Shown: piece after piece, positions 25,384-38,580 of the stretch | Layout: every line of letters begins with the position of its first letter | How positions within the stretch are numbered: position 1 is the first letter of the stretch | Assembly: GCF_014839805.1 (NCBI RefSeq) | Contig: NC_051121.1 | Location: 7,361,116-7,425,115, forward strand | Reading direction: 5' to 3' | DNA: 64,000 bases | Origin: Manduca sexta | Lineage: Eukaryota; Arthropoda; Insecta; Lepidoptera; Sphingidae | Translations under genes and position numbers: made by a program | The notes under the pieces: model-generated | Told to the model about the DNA's origin: nothing | What the model saw: only the letters and a program-made list of their open reading frames with translations | The model's database searches: none

Positions 25384-25756
25384 GGATTTTAAGCGGTTAA
25401 AAAGAAACTTATTACAGCAATTTTAAGTATCAAAATTCTCTTCTCTCTTTTTGCGTGTGTATGTGGCCATTTGTAAAGCGTTCAGTACTAATTTTGTTCA
25501 CTGTTACAAATATTTGTAGAAGAATTCGTCACAACATGGTAATTAGCAATCGATAACTGGTTATAAAATATGAAATAGAGTCTCTGTTGTAGATCACAGA
25601 ATTGCTTCGCTTCGTAGGAAATGCGTTTGCAAATGTTTTCCTTTTTTTAAATATTATTCTTACATTACAACTTATTTAAACATTACCGTTCTACCAAAAA
25701 AGGCACCGTAAAGGTGAAACCTACGCGTACACCACTTAAATGCATGTTGACATTCG

Positions 25757-25772
25757 ATGCGCGCGCGCATGT
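25757..25772. repeat. Alternating purine-pyrimidine tract (ATGCGCGCGCGCATGT)
   Basis: Sixteen alternating bases with a (GC)5 core in an otherwise AT-rich region; sequence of the type able to form Z-DNA. A GC-rich stretch continues to about 25845. Confidence 0.6.
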
Positions 25773-26045
25773 CATCGCGGCGGGCGCCACAGATTATATC
25801 TATGGATGTAGCGGCACCGCGCCCATCTGCCACTGCCATTACACACTATTATTGTCCTAAAAACTCGATAACTGAATTACTCTTAATTGTCTGTGGGATG
25901 TTATCTGTTTGTTGATAGGATATTTATTGAGGAAACTTGATAATCGAAACCACAAACTAACATTCAAAATGATCCATTGATATTGAAAAGTGAAAGTGAC
26001 CTATGAAAATTATGTTTTATTAGTAAAATTATTTTTATTTAATAA

Positions 26046-26313
26046 CTAGTTGACCCGACAGACGTTGTCCTGTCTTAACTATGTAAGCACGCGCGCATTC
26101 TGTCGTTCGCTGACAGTTATTTCAAACCAAATATTGTCGTTATGTTTTCTTATATTATAAAATTTTCCGTGCAATTTTTTGAATTTTTTCCTTCATACGA
26201 TCCTTCTCCTGACTATAACAAACACAACAAAAAAAATTATTGTGAATTCAGTCCAGCCGTTCACGCTTAATGGCGTGACCAAAGGAAATAAGGATTCATT
26301 TTTTATAGATAGA
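26046..26313 (-). mobile_element. Short nonautonomous Helitron (minus orientation)
   Basis: Read on the minus strand it begins TCTATCTATAAAA (26313), has the GTGAACGGCTGGACTGAATT leader motif, and ends with a GACAG...CTGTC hairpin and GGGTCAACTAG (26046). Flanks are A on the 5' side and T on the 3' side. Length 268 bp, no coding sequence. Confidence 0.7.
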
Positions 26314-27039
26314 TTAGCAAAATATATTTTATTTCATAATGACCATTACAGGTCCATATTATGTATTGAAATAGTCATGGTAAATTGAAGTAGAATTAAA
26401 ATTCAGTACAAAACAGAGTGACGGTTAGGTAAGCACTCAACAATAAATACAAATATATTTAAAGACCATCCTCTCTAAAGCAAAGGGGTCGGACTCATAG
26501 AGCCATAAAACATTCATTCACGCTACAAATATCACGATTTTATTCTGCGTGGAATCAGTTTAGTGAATTCCGAAAGTAATATAAAACAGCAATAACTCTG
26601 CCAATTTTTTACGTATTTTGCAAAATATAGAAATCCAATGATTTTAAATGAGGTTTCTTGTGGTTTAAAATCATTTCATATTGTGTAAGTATTGATTTAT
26701 TACAAATCAGTAAGTGAGATAGAATAATCCTGGAAATAATCCTGAACATATTAGTAAAAAAAATCTTTTCTTAATTATAATAACTGTTATCATATAGAGG
26801 AGACTGGGGTCAATTAGAACTATTCGCACATTGCGAAATGAAATAATATCAAATAAATTACTGTACGTCTTAAAAAAAACAATACGACCCGTAAAATATG
26901 AAACATAAGTAGTTACAATAACATCGAGCTGGGGTTATCAGATCCCAACTCCCAAGACGTTCTTTTTCTCTCTTTGAACCCGTTCACGATCACTAACCAT
27001 TTATCAGATATTTGGCTTGTTCCAAATGACCCCTGTCTC

Positions 27040-27110
27040 ACCTACCTTGACCTGTCATAAGTGCAACTATGTTCGCCTACGTGACTAATAAATTATTTTT
27101 AATGAGATAT
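27040..27110 (+). mobile_element. LINE 3' end fragment (same type as at 38.9 kb)
   Basis: ACCTTGACCTGTCATAAGTG...GTTCGCCTACGTGACTAATA followed by AT-rich DNA; about 60 bp matching the 38.9 kb copy. Confidence 0.45.
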
Positions 27111-28634
27111 TTAAAAATATTATTTTATCCCCACCTTGGACTTGAACACTGAACCTTAACACTTCATAGAGCGACATAATCGCAATTCAAATGCTCCGTA
27201 AAATTAAGACAGAAAACAATCATGACGTATTTACTACCGTCTTCTTCGAAGCTTTTTAAAAATAAACAACACTTGCACCGAGATACTGATATATAATATA
27301 ATATATAAATAATATATTTACCTATAACTAGCAAACAAATATATCATCAAATCAAAGGGTTACTACACCAAATTACTTTTTAATATCACAAATAAAGTGT
27401 AAAAAACAGAATCATTAATAGTATTGAACAGCTGTGCTCATACTTGTTTAAAAAAAACAATTTTGACCCGTGGACATCACGCTGCGATGTATTATAAATC
27501 GCATGTTGATTGGTAGGCGTATTTTATGCGTGGAAATCAAAATGGACTCCGATATTGAATGAACCGCAAATACATCAACGAATTAAAAATAAAACTTATG
27601 AAGCGAATATGCGGTGATTTACTTTTGTCTTCGATCACACTTCGATACAAGAGTGCTTAAGTTTAAAGATGTTTTTGCACTTTGTTCTTTGTTATAGGGG
27701 CATATTATGTAGTATAGGGGTAGTTTGATAATGAACAAGTGCTTATAGTAGTGATACTTGTGAATTGTGCGGGACATCCCAAATGTGTTTAAGTCACGTT
27801 TTTAGAAAAAGATCGGGGTGAGATTCAGTGTATCCCTGCGTTGGAAAATATATTTACTATTGCTTTTTGTGGTTTAGAATTAAAAAAAGAAGAGCAACGA
27901 GAGTGCAGAAACGGGTACGTTGTCAACAAAGCAGCTGGTTTACTAATCAACCACTGGGCAGAATAACTGACGTGATGTATATTATGTAGTGGGTGAAAGC
28001 ACAATGTATTTTTTTTATTAGTTTATTTTTACCATCTGTACATATCCTAGATCTATTAAACGAAATGTCTTGTCAACATTCTAATATAATTAGTTTAAAC
28101 ATCAAATTCCATCATAGATCCTAGAGCTTAACGCAATTATAAAAACTTTAATGGAAATCTCTACTCTCTGTGTGCTATTTATTACGAGATGAGCGCCTAG
28201 CACCCTCTTCTCAGTTACATAGAAATGGAGCAATTCACATATAAGTAAGCATATTAATATTTTTTAAACACCCCGATCTTTAGTTAGAAAAAACAAGCCA
28301 AGTTCTTATCCCCTTTCTATTCTTACGTAAGCAAACGTATAATGTTTATAAAATCAGTTTAAATTTCCTTATTTTTAATGATTCATCGCGACGTAATCCT
28401 AGTTCACACCCCATGCCCCTTATAACCGAAAAAGAGCAATATAGATCAATTCCCTTTAGTGATTACGTAATATTCGAATGGCCTAACGTACTTAACTTTC
28501 TTCTCGCAGTAAGTAGTGGCCTCCTGATGCCGAGATAAGTACGTGAACATTGCCGCTTTCCTCTTAGCGGCAGTATTAATCTACCCACGTCAACAATAAA
28601 AGATCTACCCACATTTTTCGGAGACGGTGAAGTA

Positions 28635-28860
28635 CTGCACCTTGTGGTAAGTGGAGTGTGCTCTACTACAATGTCGATTGACGAAATTACCCCTCGACAG
28701 TCGAAACAATTATGCCGGCCTGTTGGTACCAGATATACCTAGGCTGATCCCGGAATGCCACACACTTGCGTGGTCCACTATGGCGGTCACCTTGTGGACG
28801 GTGGTCGCCATCGGGACGGATATAAAATATATCCTACCACTAGCAGCACCTAACCTCACC
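28635..28860 (-). mobile_element. Retroposon family B, copy
   Basis: Plus strand reads AATTATGCCGGCCTGTTGGT, CTAGGCTGATCCCGGAATGC, TATAAAATATATCCTACCAC. Open frames across it on both strands are by-products of its GC content. Confidence 0.6.
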
Positions 28861-29781
28861 TTAATAAGAAGTATGTCGTATACAGTCGTCAATAAATAAG
28901 ACTACTGCAGGCATATTTTGATATGCATTTTCGCCAAGATCATCTAGACTTCTAGAGTACTTAAACTTATTCAGAAATGAAGTAGTATTCTATGAATGTA
29001 CGAGCTATGCAACTCATTATGTGGGTTGCACAACAAAAACAAGCTGAATTAGTCAAATTTAACTCACATAGCTGATATATTTTTTAACTATTGTGATCAG
29101 ACTGCAAATTATGAAAACTAAACTATGCACAACATATTTTTTTTAACTATGCGAATTAAGCTAAACTGTCTCCGGTCTCCACTCTCCAATCCGCATTATG
29201 CTTAAACATATGTTTCAAATTCAATAACAGATGTCTCTGCTCTACGCAAATAGTTGTACGTAGCCAACAATTCGTTTTCTTCAATCGATTATTATGAACG
29301 AATATTTTTTAATCATATAATTGGGTATTTTAATTAATTGTCCATGAAAATAAATTGCACGTAAATTATATTATCGCTTTATTGGTAAAAATATTTTGGC
29401 TATTTCACTCTAGATGGCGGTAGAGTATAATACACTCAATTATGTAGAGTGCACTGAATTTTAATTATAGTAGTTCACGGTTTATCGTTTATAGAACAAT
29501 TTTAAGTAGATTTATTTATATTAACTTCATAAAATGTTTCTTTGTTAATAATACTATAAAGATATTAATTTCACCATACAATGACCGCTAAGGAACAATA
29601 ATACCTCTAGAAGGCGGCTTAGCTAGCATACGCTACTTAAATAAATTACATGTGTCTAGTTATGAACAGAACATTCATTTCCAAAGGAGTCGATGGTTGA
29701 TATTAATACAGTAATCATTATGTACGGTACATAATTCATGGTCTATAGGTATTATTGAAAATTATTGACTAATGTATTTCT

Positions 29782-30096
29782 TGTTTTGTTTTTATTGCTT
29801 TGAATGACGAGACGAGCTTGCCATCCGCCTAATGGTAAGCGATATGACCGCCCATAAGTAGCAGAAACACCATCCAACACCTTGAATTACACAGTATTGT
29901 ATGGTATTCCACTGCGCTAGCCATCCTGAGACATAAGATATTAAGTCTTATAATGTCCAGTAGTTACACTGGCTACAATGTACTTTCTAACCGGTATACA
30001 ATAGTGACGACACACTGCTGCTTGGCGGCAGAAATAGACATTACGGTGGTACCTACACAGGTGGACTCTCACACATTAGAAACCTACCACCAGTAA
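29782..30096 (-). mobile_element. Retroposon family A, copy 3
   Basis: Minus-sense member from CTACCACCAGTAA (30096) to the ATTGCTTTGAATGACGAGAC end with T-run tail. Closely similar to the 35.4 kb copy. Confidence 0.6.
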
Positions 30097-30535
30097 TTGC
30101 AAAATTTATATAGACATGGAGAATTTAGGATTTTCAGACCTACAATAATGTCTACACTTAGAATAAAACTTTCCATCTTGACCGGAAAACCAAAAACATG
30201 TAAAAAGCATAGGAATGTGTTACGACGCGTGTTTATTTAACAAACTTGTGGTCTAGATAAAGATCTGCCCATTTCATTCGACGCGGCCGTAAATCCAAGC
30301 GAAAACCAAATGTGTTTTTCATAAAAACACATAGAAAAAGTTGAGCCTCATGCCACAGTGTCAAATATTGGACATCTGGCATACGTCACGTGGAATGTAG
30401 GGAAAAAATTATATAAATGACATGCGTTTTTGCACAAACCGTCTTACGTTTGTTTGTTTAGTTTCTTTTGCGGTTTGGTATGTTAGAATTATGAATATGA
30501 CTCTGTTTTATGAATTAGTATAGACAGTGTAAAAA

Positions 30536-30862
30536 AGCGTCGATAGCCTAGTTGGGTGTAGAACGGACTGCCAAGACGAAGTCTGCAGGTTCAAATCCCA
30601 AAGGCACACACCTCTGACATTTTTAAAATCATGTGTGTATTCTTTGTGAATTATCGTTCGCTTTAACGGTGAAGGAAAACATCGTGAGGAAACCTGCACA
30701 TCTGAGAAGTTCTCTATAGGAATTTCGAAGGTGTGTGAAGTCTACCAATCCGCACTAGGCCAGCGTGGTGGACTAAGGCCTAATACCTCTCAGTAGTAGA
30801 GGAGGCCCGTGCCCAGCAGTGGGACAGTATATAATACAGGGCTGATATTATATTATTATATA
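30536..30862 (+). mobile_element. tRNA-derived SINE family C, full length
   Basis: Starts GTCGATAGCCTAGTTGGG (A-box-like TAGCCTAGTTGG) and has GGTTCAAATCCC (B box) about 40 bp on, then the conserved body (ACGGTGAAGGAAAACATCGT, GAGGAAACCTGCACATCTGA) and the end CAGGGCTGATATTATATTATT. Internal pol III promoter spacing supports tRNA origin. Confidence 0.75.
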
Positions 30863-30974
30863 TATAAACAGTCTACATACATATACATTGGTCGAGCCAA
30901 ATGAAGAGATAAGACGGAAAAAGAAGACTATGGTTCTATTCAACAAAGACTTTATACGTTCACTGCAAGTGACC

Positions 30975-31192
30975 CCTGCACCTGATGGTAATTGGAGTGG
31001 GGTCCAATAGAATTTTGACTAACGAAAGGTGATTAGCCCTTGGCAGTCGACACAATTATGCCGGCCTGTTGGAACCGGATATACACAGACTGATCCCGGA
31101 ACGCGACACACTTACGTGGACCACTATGACGGGTTTTAATTCGTGTAAGGTGGTCGCTATCCGGGCAGATATGACATATATCCTACTACCAG
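30975..31192 (-). mobile_element. Retroposon family B, copy
   Basis: CTGCACCTGATGGTAATTGG to ATATATCCTACTACCAG on plus; near full length. Confidence 0.6.
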
Positions 31193-31397
31193 TATTTAAC
31201 ATTAAACAATATATATTGCTCTCCAAAAGTTATTAACAATTGGTATAGTGCCGAAAGCTTATCTGGCCCGATGGCCGAAAGAGGAACTAACGACGTCATT
31301 TTGAAATGTCAGTCTGTCTGCCATTCGCTGACATAACTGCCATTGGTTGTTTGCTTCATGTATTTATTTTCCGTTTAGTGATTATATCTAGCGCAAA

Positions 31398-31535
31398 ATG
31401 CTGATAGCTTTAAAAAGTGACGCGAGAAATGTTATATTAAAAGTCTTAAATTTTAAGATGGAAGAAAATAGTCTTTTTACTGCAATAATACCATTCGAAA
31501 AATTGTATGAACGCGTAGTTGCCGCCACAGGTTAG
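31398..31535 (+). pseudogene. N-terminal helix-turn-helix fragment of a DNA transposase
   Basis: A 45-aa frame reads MLIALKSDARNVILKVLNF..., ending in P.EKLYERVVAATG and a TAG. The pattern R..I..V..F...E......RV(A/T)(A/E)ATG resembles the N-terminal DNA-binding region of IS630/Tc1-like transposases of insects (resemblance from memory). A second open piece at about 31677-31754 ends AGVFQLENTRHTLDDHNYCVKI and may be the C-terminus, implying a large internal deletion. No terminal repeats were found. Confidence 0.3.
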
Positions 31536-32585
31536 TTAGTGTTGCAGGCTTTTGAAAATAAATTCCACATAAATACTATTTCGCACGTGCTACTAGAATG
31601 GATGTAAGTATGAAAAATCAAATTCTGTAGTGACCCTGATGATGAAGTGACTAATGAATCAAATAATCCCGGTGGCTTAGGAACAGCTGGAGTATTTCAG
31701 TTAGAGAACACTCGCCATACATTAGATGATCATAATTATTGTGTTAAAATATAAATATTTTCGAGGAATATGTTTTTTTATTTATTTAATTAATATTTAC
31801 CTACGTTCTTTCAAATCGCCGGGTGTTTAATGTCAAGTCCAGGTACACAGGTAGTGTGTGCATAATTTCACATATTTAACTAACTTTAAAAAAGGAGATC
31901 GATTTGGCACCTACTTATGTATTTTATTATTATAGGAACTGCAAAATATTTACATAATATAATAGTTTGTTATGGCTAATGACAAATATACAAGTCTTTA
32001 TAAGTATGTACGTATATTTGTATATATGTATGTTCGTCCACGCATTTCTCCGAAACTATTAACCAGAATAGAGAATCGATTTAGTTTTCAAAATGTTGAC
32101 CATAATATTTTTATTCATCGACTTGCTTACCCACTTTATGGCAAATTTATTTTTACTGGCGACACCAAATGCGGTGACAGTGACTATCTCACCGGGCCAG
32201 ATAAGTTTGTGGGACTATCTCAGAACAATGACAAGCATAGAAGTAACAATATGACATTTGAGTGTACTCTGTCTTAGACAGAAAGAAATTTAATTGTGTT
32301 GCGATCCCTTCTGATATGTTATCGATATCGATAGATGCTTTGTTTATCGGCTATGGTAAATTCACAGACCTGCTAAAATAAACACTGTTCGGTCAGTCAA
32401 CTACAAACCGTTGCAAATTGCTATTTAGATAAAGGCTAAAAAAAGATATCAAAATCCTGATTTGGTATTCAAGTACCAAAAGAAGTCTGGGTAAATAAAA
32501 GCACTCGCTAAGAAGCTGTTAAATTACAATAAACTATAGAACTATACCGGCTTTCTGCGAGCTTAATTTTGACCAATTTTCATTC

Positions 32586-32708
32586 GTTATTTACAGCAGT
32601 TTCCATGCCTTCCGAAACGTCATTCAAACAAAAATGGTCAAGCATTTAGATTATTAAATTAAGAAAATGTTAGAAATTTCGGAAGGAATGGAAACCGCTG
32701 TAAGTAAC
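32586..32708. repeat. 32-bp inverted repeat with 59-bp spacer
   Basis: 32586-32617 (GTTATTTACAGC..., TTCCGAAA) is inverted at 32677-32708 with three mismatches. Possible hairpin MITE or element end, 180 bp from the THAP-like fragment. Confidence 0.6.
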
Positions 32709-32883
32709 AAACAAGAAATCGGCCGGAATTTCGTTTAGGAGAAAGCCAGTACGCCTTCTGTTCTTTTCTGACTTTCTTAGGGATTAAAAGATACCCAAGA
32801 GGTGTGATTTGACAGAAGCTATTAAAATGGGACAATAAAATTAAAACACAGCGGTATCATTCATGTCACATATGTTTGATAAA

Positions 32884-33078
32884 TTATTTCAATGTTAATA
32901 AAACTTTGTCGAAATGCTTAGAGCAAACACGGTGCTGTTTTTTCCAATGCCAATTGGGACGAGCTATGGCAACAATCCATTTTTGCCTCATAGCATCATC
33001 TGTAGGGAATCTGCAATGAAACACACTATGAAAATCCGATAGTTTCCTCAACCCCCAGCCTTCGCGCACGGTTTCCAA
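32884..33078 (-). pseudogene. THAP-domain-like fragment, probably from a DNA transposon
   Basis: The minus-strand frame contains FHCRFPTDDAMRQKWIVAI, then W..K.HRVCSKHF, which matches the central and C-terminal part of the C2CH THAP zinc-finger: FP..., the invariant W, and the C..H pair in CSKHF. The N-terminal CxxxC part is not found in frame upstream, and the frame is lost just after HFDK; a +1/-1 shift restores an open frame (FINIEIIY...). THAP domains occur in P-element-type transposases and in host DNA-binding proteins. With the breaks seen here, a decayed element is more likely. Confidence 0.5.
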
Positions 33079-33079
33079 G

Positions 33080-35412
33080 TGGCTTTTACCACTTCACCAC
33101 CGTATATTGAAAGTAAAACGCAATTTATGCAAAATAGTCAACTACAATATACTAACATCTATGTTATCGACAGAATATGCAGAACAACACTATTGAACAC
33201 GACTACGTAAATTGATAAAAATGACAAATACTTAATAATTACTGTATCGAATGGCCAACAGCAGATTATAATATGACTACAGCGTAATAAAGATTAATTA
33301 ATAATACTTTTTGCACTTATGTACAGGGTTTAAGCAAATATATTAGGTTTTTTGTTTACTCACCGATGGAAGCTGATGATTTCAGTTTCATTTTCTTTAC
33401 GACAAGAATGAGATTTACACCCCACAATAACGTAGGCCATTGCTTGTTCGTAGGGCTATATTATACTTAAACAGCACTGTGTATTTATTAAAATTAACAA
33501 CAAAAATATTACAAAACATGTAGCCACTTTTGAAAAGCACGCGCTGAAGTATAACGTAACTAAATTGTGTGGGCGCGTTTGTGACATTGTTTTGAGGTTG
33601 GCAAGTTGGAACATTTGACAATTTATTTGCTTTTTAATTCGGCATCATAAAGAGGACCAAAGGTAACCATTTGATAATTTTAAAGTGTACGCAAGCCGAC
33701 CTTAGCACCATAATATTAGTCTCGTTCTTTTCAACGGTTTTGGCCTATTTGAAAAAAAGGATAAGTATATGAGGGTAATTTAGATTCCTTCTATGCTTGT
33801 CATTGTTCTGAGGGGACTATAAATAAGTTGTTTTGTTATTTGAAATGTCCGTGTGACAAGATGTCACAGCGTCCTATGTAATTAATATAACATTTACAGA
33901 AAATATGCTAATATGCGCATTCAAAACGTGTGAATCACGATATGGATAACATGAAATATTTTACATTGGTATTGTGCTATTTCGCGGTACATTGAGTAAC
34001 CATAGCATGAACGCAGAATGAGAAACTTCCCAATGTCCGCTGTATATAATCATAGAAATCTTTGCTATTTTTTAAATATAATCATATGAGTATGTATAAT
34101 ATTTAAGCGACAAAGATTATTTCACGTGGATCAATTTTTTTTCATATTTTTCTTGAAGTTAACACAACATTAAAATACGTATATAAATAAGTATAAGGCC
34201 CAAAAATGTATCAAATAGTAAATGACTAGCAAAACACACATACAACTATATTGTGTAAAAAATCTGAAGTAGTTTATGGTTTGCAGCGTTAAAAACCGAT
34301 TTCATGCAAACCACGTTTCAAGGTATTTTTAACAAAAATTCTTATTTTAATTAGTCCATCTGCAACGTTTAAGAGCAGAGTTATCTCACGTTTGGGACGT
34401 AACAAATCGATTTGCAGTCGCACACAGCGTATCGCTTCCTTACAACCCTTATTCAGTATAAAAACCTTAGGAGCGATCACGATTCATGCTATAATAGATT
34501 GATTGATGAAAGAAATGTATTCAGTGATATGGACAAGAGTGTTCAATATTTTTTTGTATCTGAATGAAAAGACCAGCCCACCAGCCACAAACAATAGCCA
34601 CTCGTGTAATAAATTATGTTAAAGTAGATCGACATTATTATAGTAACTGCCAAAAATGCAGTGATTTTCGCCGGTCACAATTTTCATTAAACTTTATTGC
34701 ACTTCATCAGAACTTGGGGGTCATCGGGCTTTGGTATAAATAATAAGTATTCGTAGCATATTTATTTCTAGTATTAACCTAGTAATACTTACTAATTCTA
34801 TCTTGGAATCTCATCTTAATATCTCATTATAACATATAGTGAGTTAGATTACCAGAACAAGTTAAATGTTAGTTATGGTTTTTTGACAGTATCTTATAAC
34901 ACCAACAACGCAATGCTGTCTTTGCATGAATATAACTATACTGGGGAATGCAAACCCAAAATTCCGTCACTTCAAATAGGAGATATTCAATAAAACAGTC
35001 ATAAACTTTCATTTTTATTGCGTTCTTCAATTGTTTTGCGATTGTATCGCGTGGGAAGCGCTAATGTGGGCGCTATTACGTTTTCCTGCAATTGAAGGGC
35101 GAGGACTGATTTTTTGAAGTGTGTAATACATATACTTATGTTTCAAAAGACAAATGACTCATACAAACTGTTTTTAAATATATTTTGTTATACCAAAATT
35201 AAAGTGATATTGGCAGAAACCAGATTCTCCGAGAGAAACACGCACGATTTCCGACAAATTGGCAGGTGTTTCGAAAAGGTGTTTATGCAGACAATGATTA
35301 GTTAGAAAGTTGTAGAGCAACACTGTATCCGTGTTTGTCTTTATGAATGAGCTTGACAGTAATATTACCACTGGAGACAGTGGAAACTCATCCATGCCAT
35401 AGCGAATCAACG
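33080..35412. other. Unassigned AT-rich DNA
   Basis: No element or gene recognised; frames at 33415-33621 and 34289-34480 (-) look like noise. Confidence 0.4.
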
Positions 35413-35735
35413 CTCTTTTTTTATTGCTTTGAATGACGAGACGAGCTTACCGTTCGCCTCATGGTAAGCTAAACGACCGCCCATAAACAGTAGAAACACC
35501 ATCCAACACCTTGAATTACAAACTATTGTTTGTTATTCCACTGCGCTCACCATCTTGCACCATCCTGAGACATGAGATGTTAAGTCTCATAATGTCCAGT
35601 AGTTACACTGGCTACAATGTCCTTCAAACCGGAACACAACAGTGACTACTCAGTGCTGCTTGGCGGCAGAAATAGACATTGCGGTGGTACCTACCCAGGC
35701 GGACTCTCACATATGAGTGACCTACCACCAGTAAA
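35413..35735 (-). mobile_element. Retroposon family A, copy 4
   Basis: Minus-sense, near full length; T-run at 35414-35422 is the A-tail. Internal duplication of CACCATC...CACCATCCTGAGACATGAG near 35540. Confidence 0.6.
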
Positions 35736-36964
35736 ATGAACCAACGCGAAATGCCAAAACAAATCCTCTGCACTTTTACGGCACACCAATACACTCAAAT
35801 CTCATTTAGTATTCTAAGGACGTCAAATATCATTAGTAACCTTTTTTTGTTAAGTTTCCGTGCGCGTTCCATCTTCAGCCTCAAGAAATCTAACATTAGT
35901 ACTAATATATTATTTCTAGTATTCCGTACCGACTTAATGACTGGTCTCTTCTAAATCTCTTTCTTTCTAAACATGCCCTTAAGCTAGAAGTAATTCTAAA
36001 GGATGTAGACGTAATTCTTGGAAAGGATATTTGTAATTACGTGAGAAAATAACCTCACGATAAGGAACACTAGTTGCGTGTGGATTAGAGATGTCCGTAT
36101 GCGGACCTAATTTAGTACCAAAGAACTTGTTCGTACATCTTTCATATAAGTTTTGGGGTACAAAATCGAATTTTAACGTTCAAATAACTAGAAACTGTGT
36201 ATGTTGAAACTAATTGATGAATTAACTCAAATTTGAATTATGTTGTCTTGTTCAACAAAAAAAGACAACGTTTTAATTATATGCTAATATTATTGGATAA
36301 ACGCTATAATCTATTTTAAAATTAATTTATAACGCAACAGCTGTTGTGTAATGAATCCTTATACAAGTGCAACTTAGGAAATATCCTGTTCCGTTACAAA
36401 GGGAAGTCGATATTCGATACTGGACATATGCAAGGGATATGGAGGAAGTTGTGGTGAAATATATGTCCTTCTAGTCGCAAATATGTTTGAACGTAAATGT
36501 ATCTTCTTGAATAATCTTCGCCATTCTTACTGAGATTTTACAAAATGATTACGTAAAGTTGACTTTGATTAGAAGACAGGATACATATTAGGTGTGTAAG
36601 GTAAATGTTAGGATGCTCAGCAATATTTGAATCAAATTTTGATAATAAATAAAATAATAATATATTTTATATTAATCAAATTTTATTCATACTCAAATAG
36701 GATTTTTTTTTTCAAGGATAAGTACTAACATTTGTAGCTACCATTAAATTAATGTATGAAAAATAGTAGAATGTAGTAATTATAGTAGTGTGAAGTACCT
36801 AGTCGTAGTAGTATATAGAGTCTAGAATATGTTTCAAATTCCAACGCACTTAGCGTAAATGTTGATTAATAAATTTCGCGTCAAGTCCATATTGTAGAGA
36901 ACCAAACCATAGTGAAGTAGCATTAGTGGCTTGATCCGGAGCGATTTGTCTTATCAGTTGACCT

Positions 36965-37115
36965 TAAAATTAGATTATTTTTCTGATTTTATCGCGGTTT
37001 TAATATTTTATTTTTCTCCCGACGTTTCGAATTCTTTGCAGCCTTCATGGTTGCGGGAGGGATTTAGGTGTTGTTCATCCGCAAAGTCAAAGTTACAATG
37101 ACATGTGTTTTATCA
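36965..37115 (+). mobile_element. Penelope-like terminal repeat fragment
   Basis: Contains GACGTTTCGAATTCTTTGCAG, CCTTCATGGT and ATCCGCAAAGTCAAAGTTAC, the same blocks as the terminal repeat at 42.3 kb. Solo copy without coding sequence. Confidence 0.45.
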
Positions 37116-37384
37116 GATGACGTTTAAAATACTTGAATATTTGAATTAACTTTATCCCAAGTCCCGTACGTATTCAGGAATCCTATACGCACCGTGACGA
37201 GTCAGATCGCGTGAATGCATTAGTTCCCACGGGAGCGGCAGGATGTTAGTCCTTTTTTATCTTCATACTGTTCGGTTTTTCTTCGAGTAATCATAGGAAA
37301 TGTTTAGATAATTGTAGGAAGGTCCTTTACGTATTGGCGCTTAGGTAATGACTGTAATTTATGTCGGTTAGATCCTGTTTTGCA

Positions 37385-37570
37385 CAATTTACAAATGTTT
37401 ACGAGTGTTGTGAGGATTTGAGATTGTGCTGCCACTGCGTAATTGTATACAACTGCCTCTATGACTTTTGTATTACGGCACGACTGTAGAACTGGGGTTT
37501 TGAGTTCGATTTCGGGTCGGCAAATGATTTTGTCACTAATGATTCACGAAGTAGTTTTATTTTCGCAAAT
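37385..37570 (+). mobile_element. Possible SINE fragment (B-box-like)
   Basis: ACGGCACGACTGTAGAACTG then GAGTTCGATTTCGGGTCGGC contains a B-box-like GTTCGATTTC and resembles a lepidopteran SINE. No clear A box. Confidence 0.3.
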
Positions 37571-38320
37571 TAACTGAAGTTAATATCGATTTTGTTTCTC
37601 ATTTGGTGAAAGTAGGGGGTCGAGGTTCCGCTAATTGATACGTAATTCAAACCCCCCCACCTCCCAGCCAGGTACATTGATTTTTTCTTCTCAGTATCAG
37701 CACGCTATGCTTAAACATTTTGGGATACGCCTGTATAAACTTGGCAATTTTTTATAAATCTTATCTAGCGAATTGTATTAAATTCTATAATAAAATCCCT
37801 CTTGAAATAACCAATCTGCCCGGCTACAAATTTAAGTGTCATGTTAAGCGCGAATTAATGTCAAAGGTATTATAATGTAAAGGATTACCTCGATGATCAG
37901 ACGGTTTGGAAAAACAGTCCTGCACACCCTGTCCAACCCTATGTTAACGCCAATATTATAAATTAACTACATAAACGTCTCATGTGTACCTTTCTACAAT
38001 TTTGACATTATACTGGGTAACAGTTTTAAATTTACGTGACATATTTTATTTTATATTGACTCATTGAATTCTCAATGTATAATAGACGACCGACCGATCA
38101 TTTTGTTGCACCAGCCTTAAAATTTATAATCAAACAATGACAAAATATTAAATGAAAATATTATGTTTGTAAATGTAGGCGTATGCACGCTGTACACTGA
38201 CTGTTTCATAGTTTTTATATTTTTTTTAGTATTATTGTTTTTTTTTTTCGTGAATTTTTAGTTATTGCTAAATACTTTTATGTGGATTTTCTCCGCACTT
38301 TTATGGTGATGTGCGTGTAT

Positions 38321-38580
38321 TAGAAATAGAAATAGAAATAGAAATAGAAATATATTTAGGTTCAGTTCACATTAGTTACATCAATTCACGGCGGTCACTG
38401 CACTAGGCTCCAGGCCCGTATCGCAGTTAACCAAATAAGAATTAACAATATACAATTACATTTTCATATGGCGACCAAATCCGGTTCACATCTTCGGTAT
38501 TATTAGCTTATATAATTAATCAGACTTTGTATAGAAAAGACATATTAAAAAAATATATATATTTAATAACAATATTATAA
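38321..38580 (-). mobile_element. Retroelement 3' end with (TTTCTA)n tail
   Basis: On the plus strand a TAGAAA hexamer repeat (38321-38351) precedes GTTCAGTTCACATTAG... and AGGCTCCAGGCCCGTATCGC. Read on the minus strand this is a 3' UTR ending in a hexanucleotide tail, a common LINE end. Confidence 0.4.

Noticed and set aside
28651..28899. Overlapping open frames on both strands
   Set aside because: They are translations of a family B retroposon copy.
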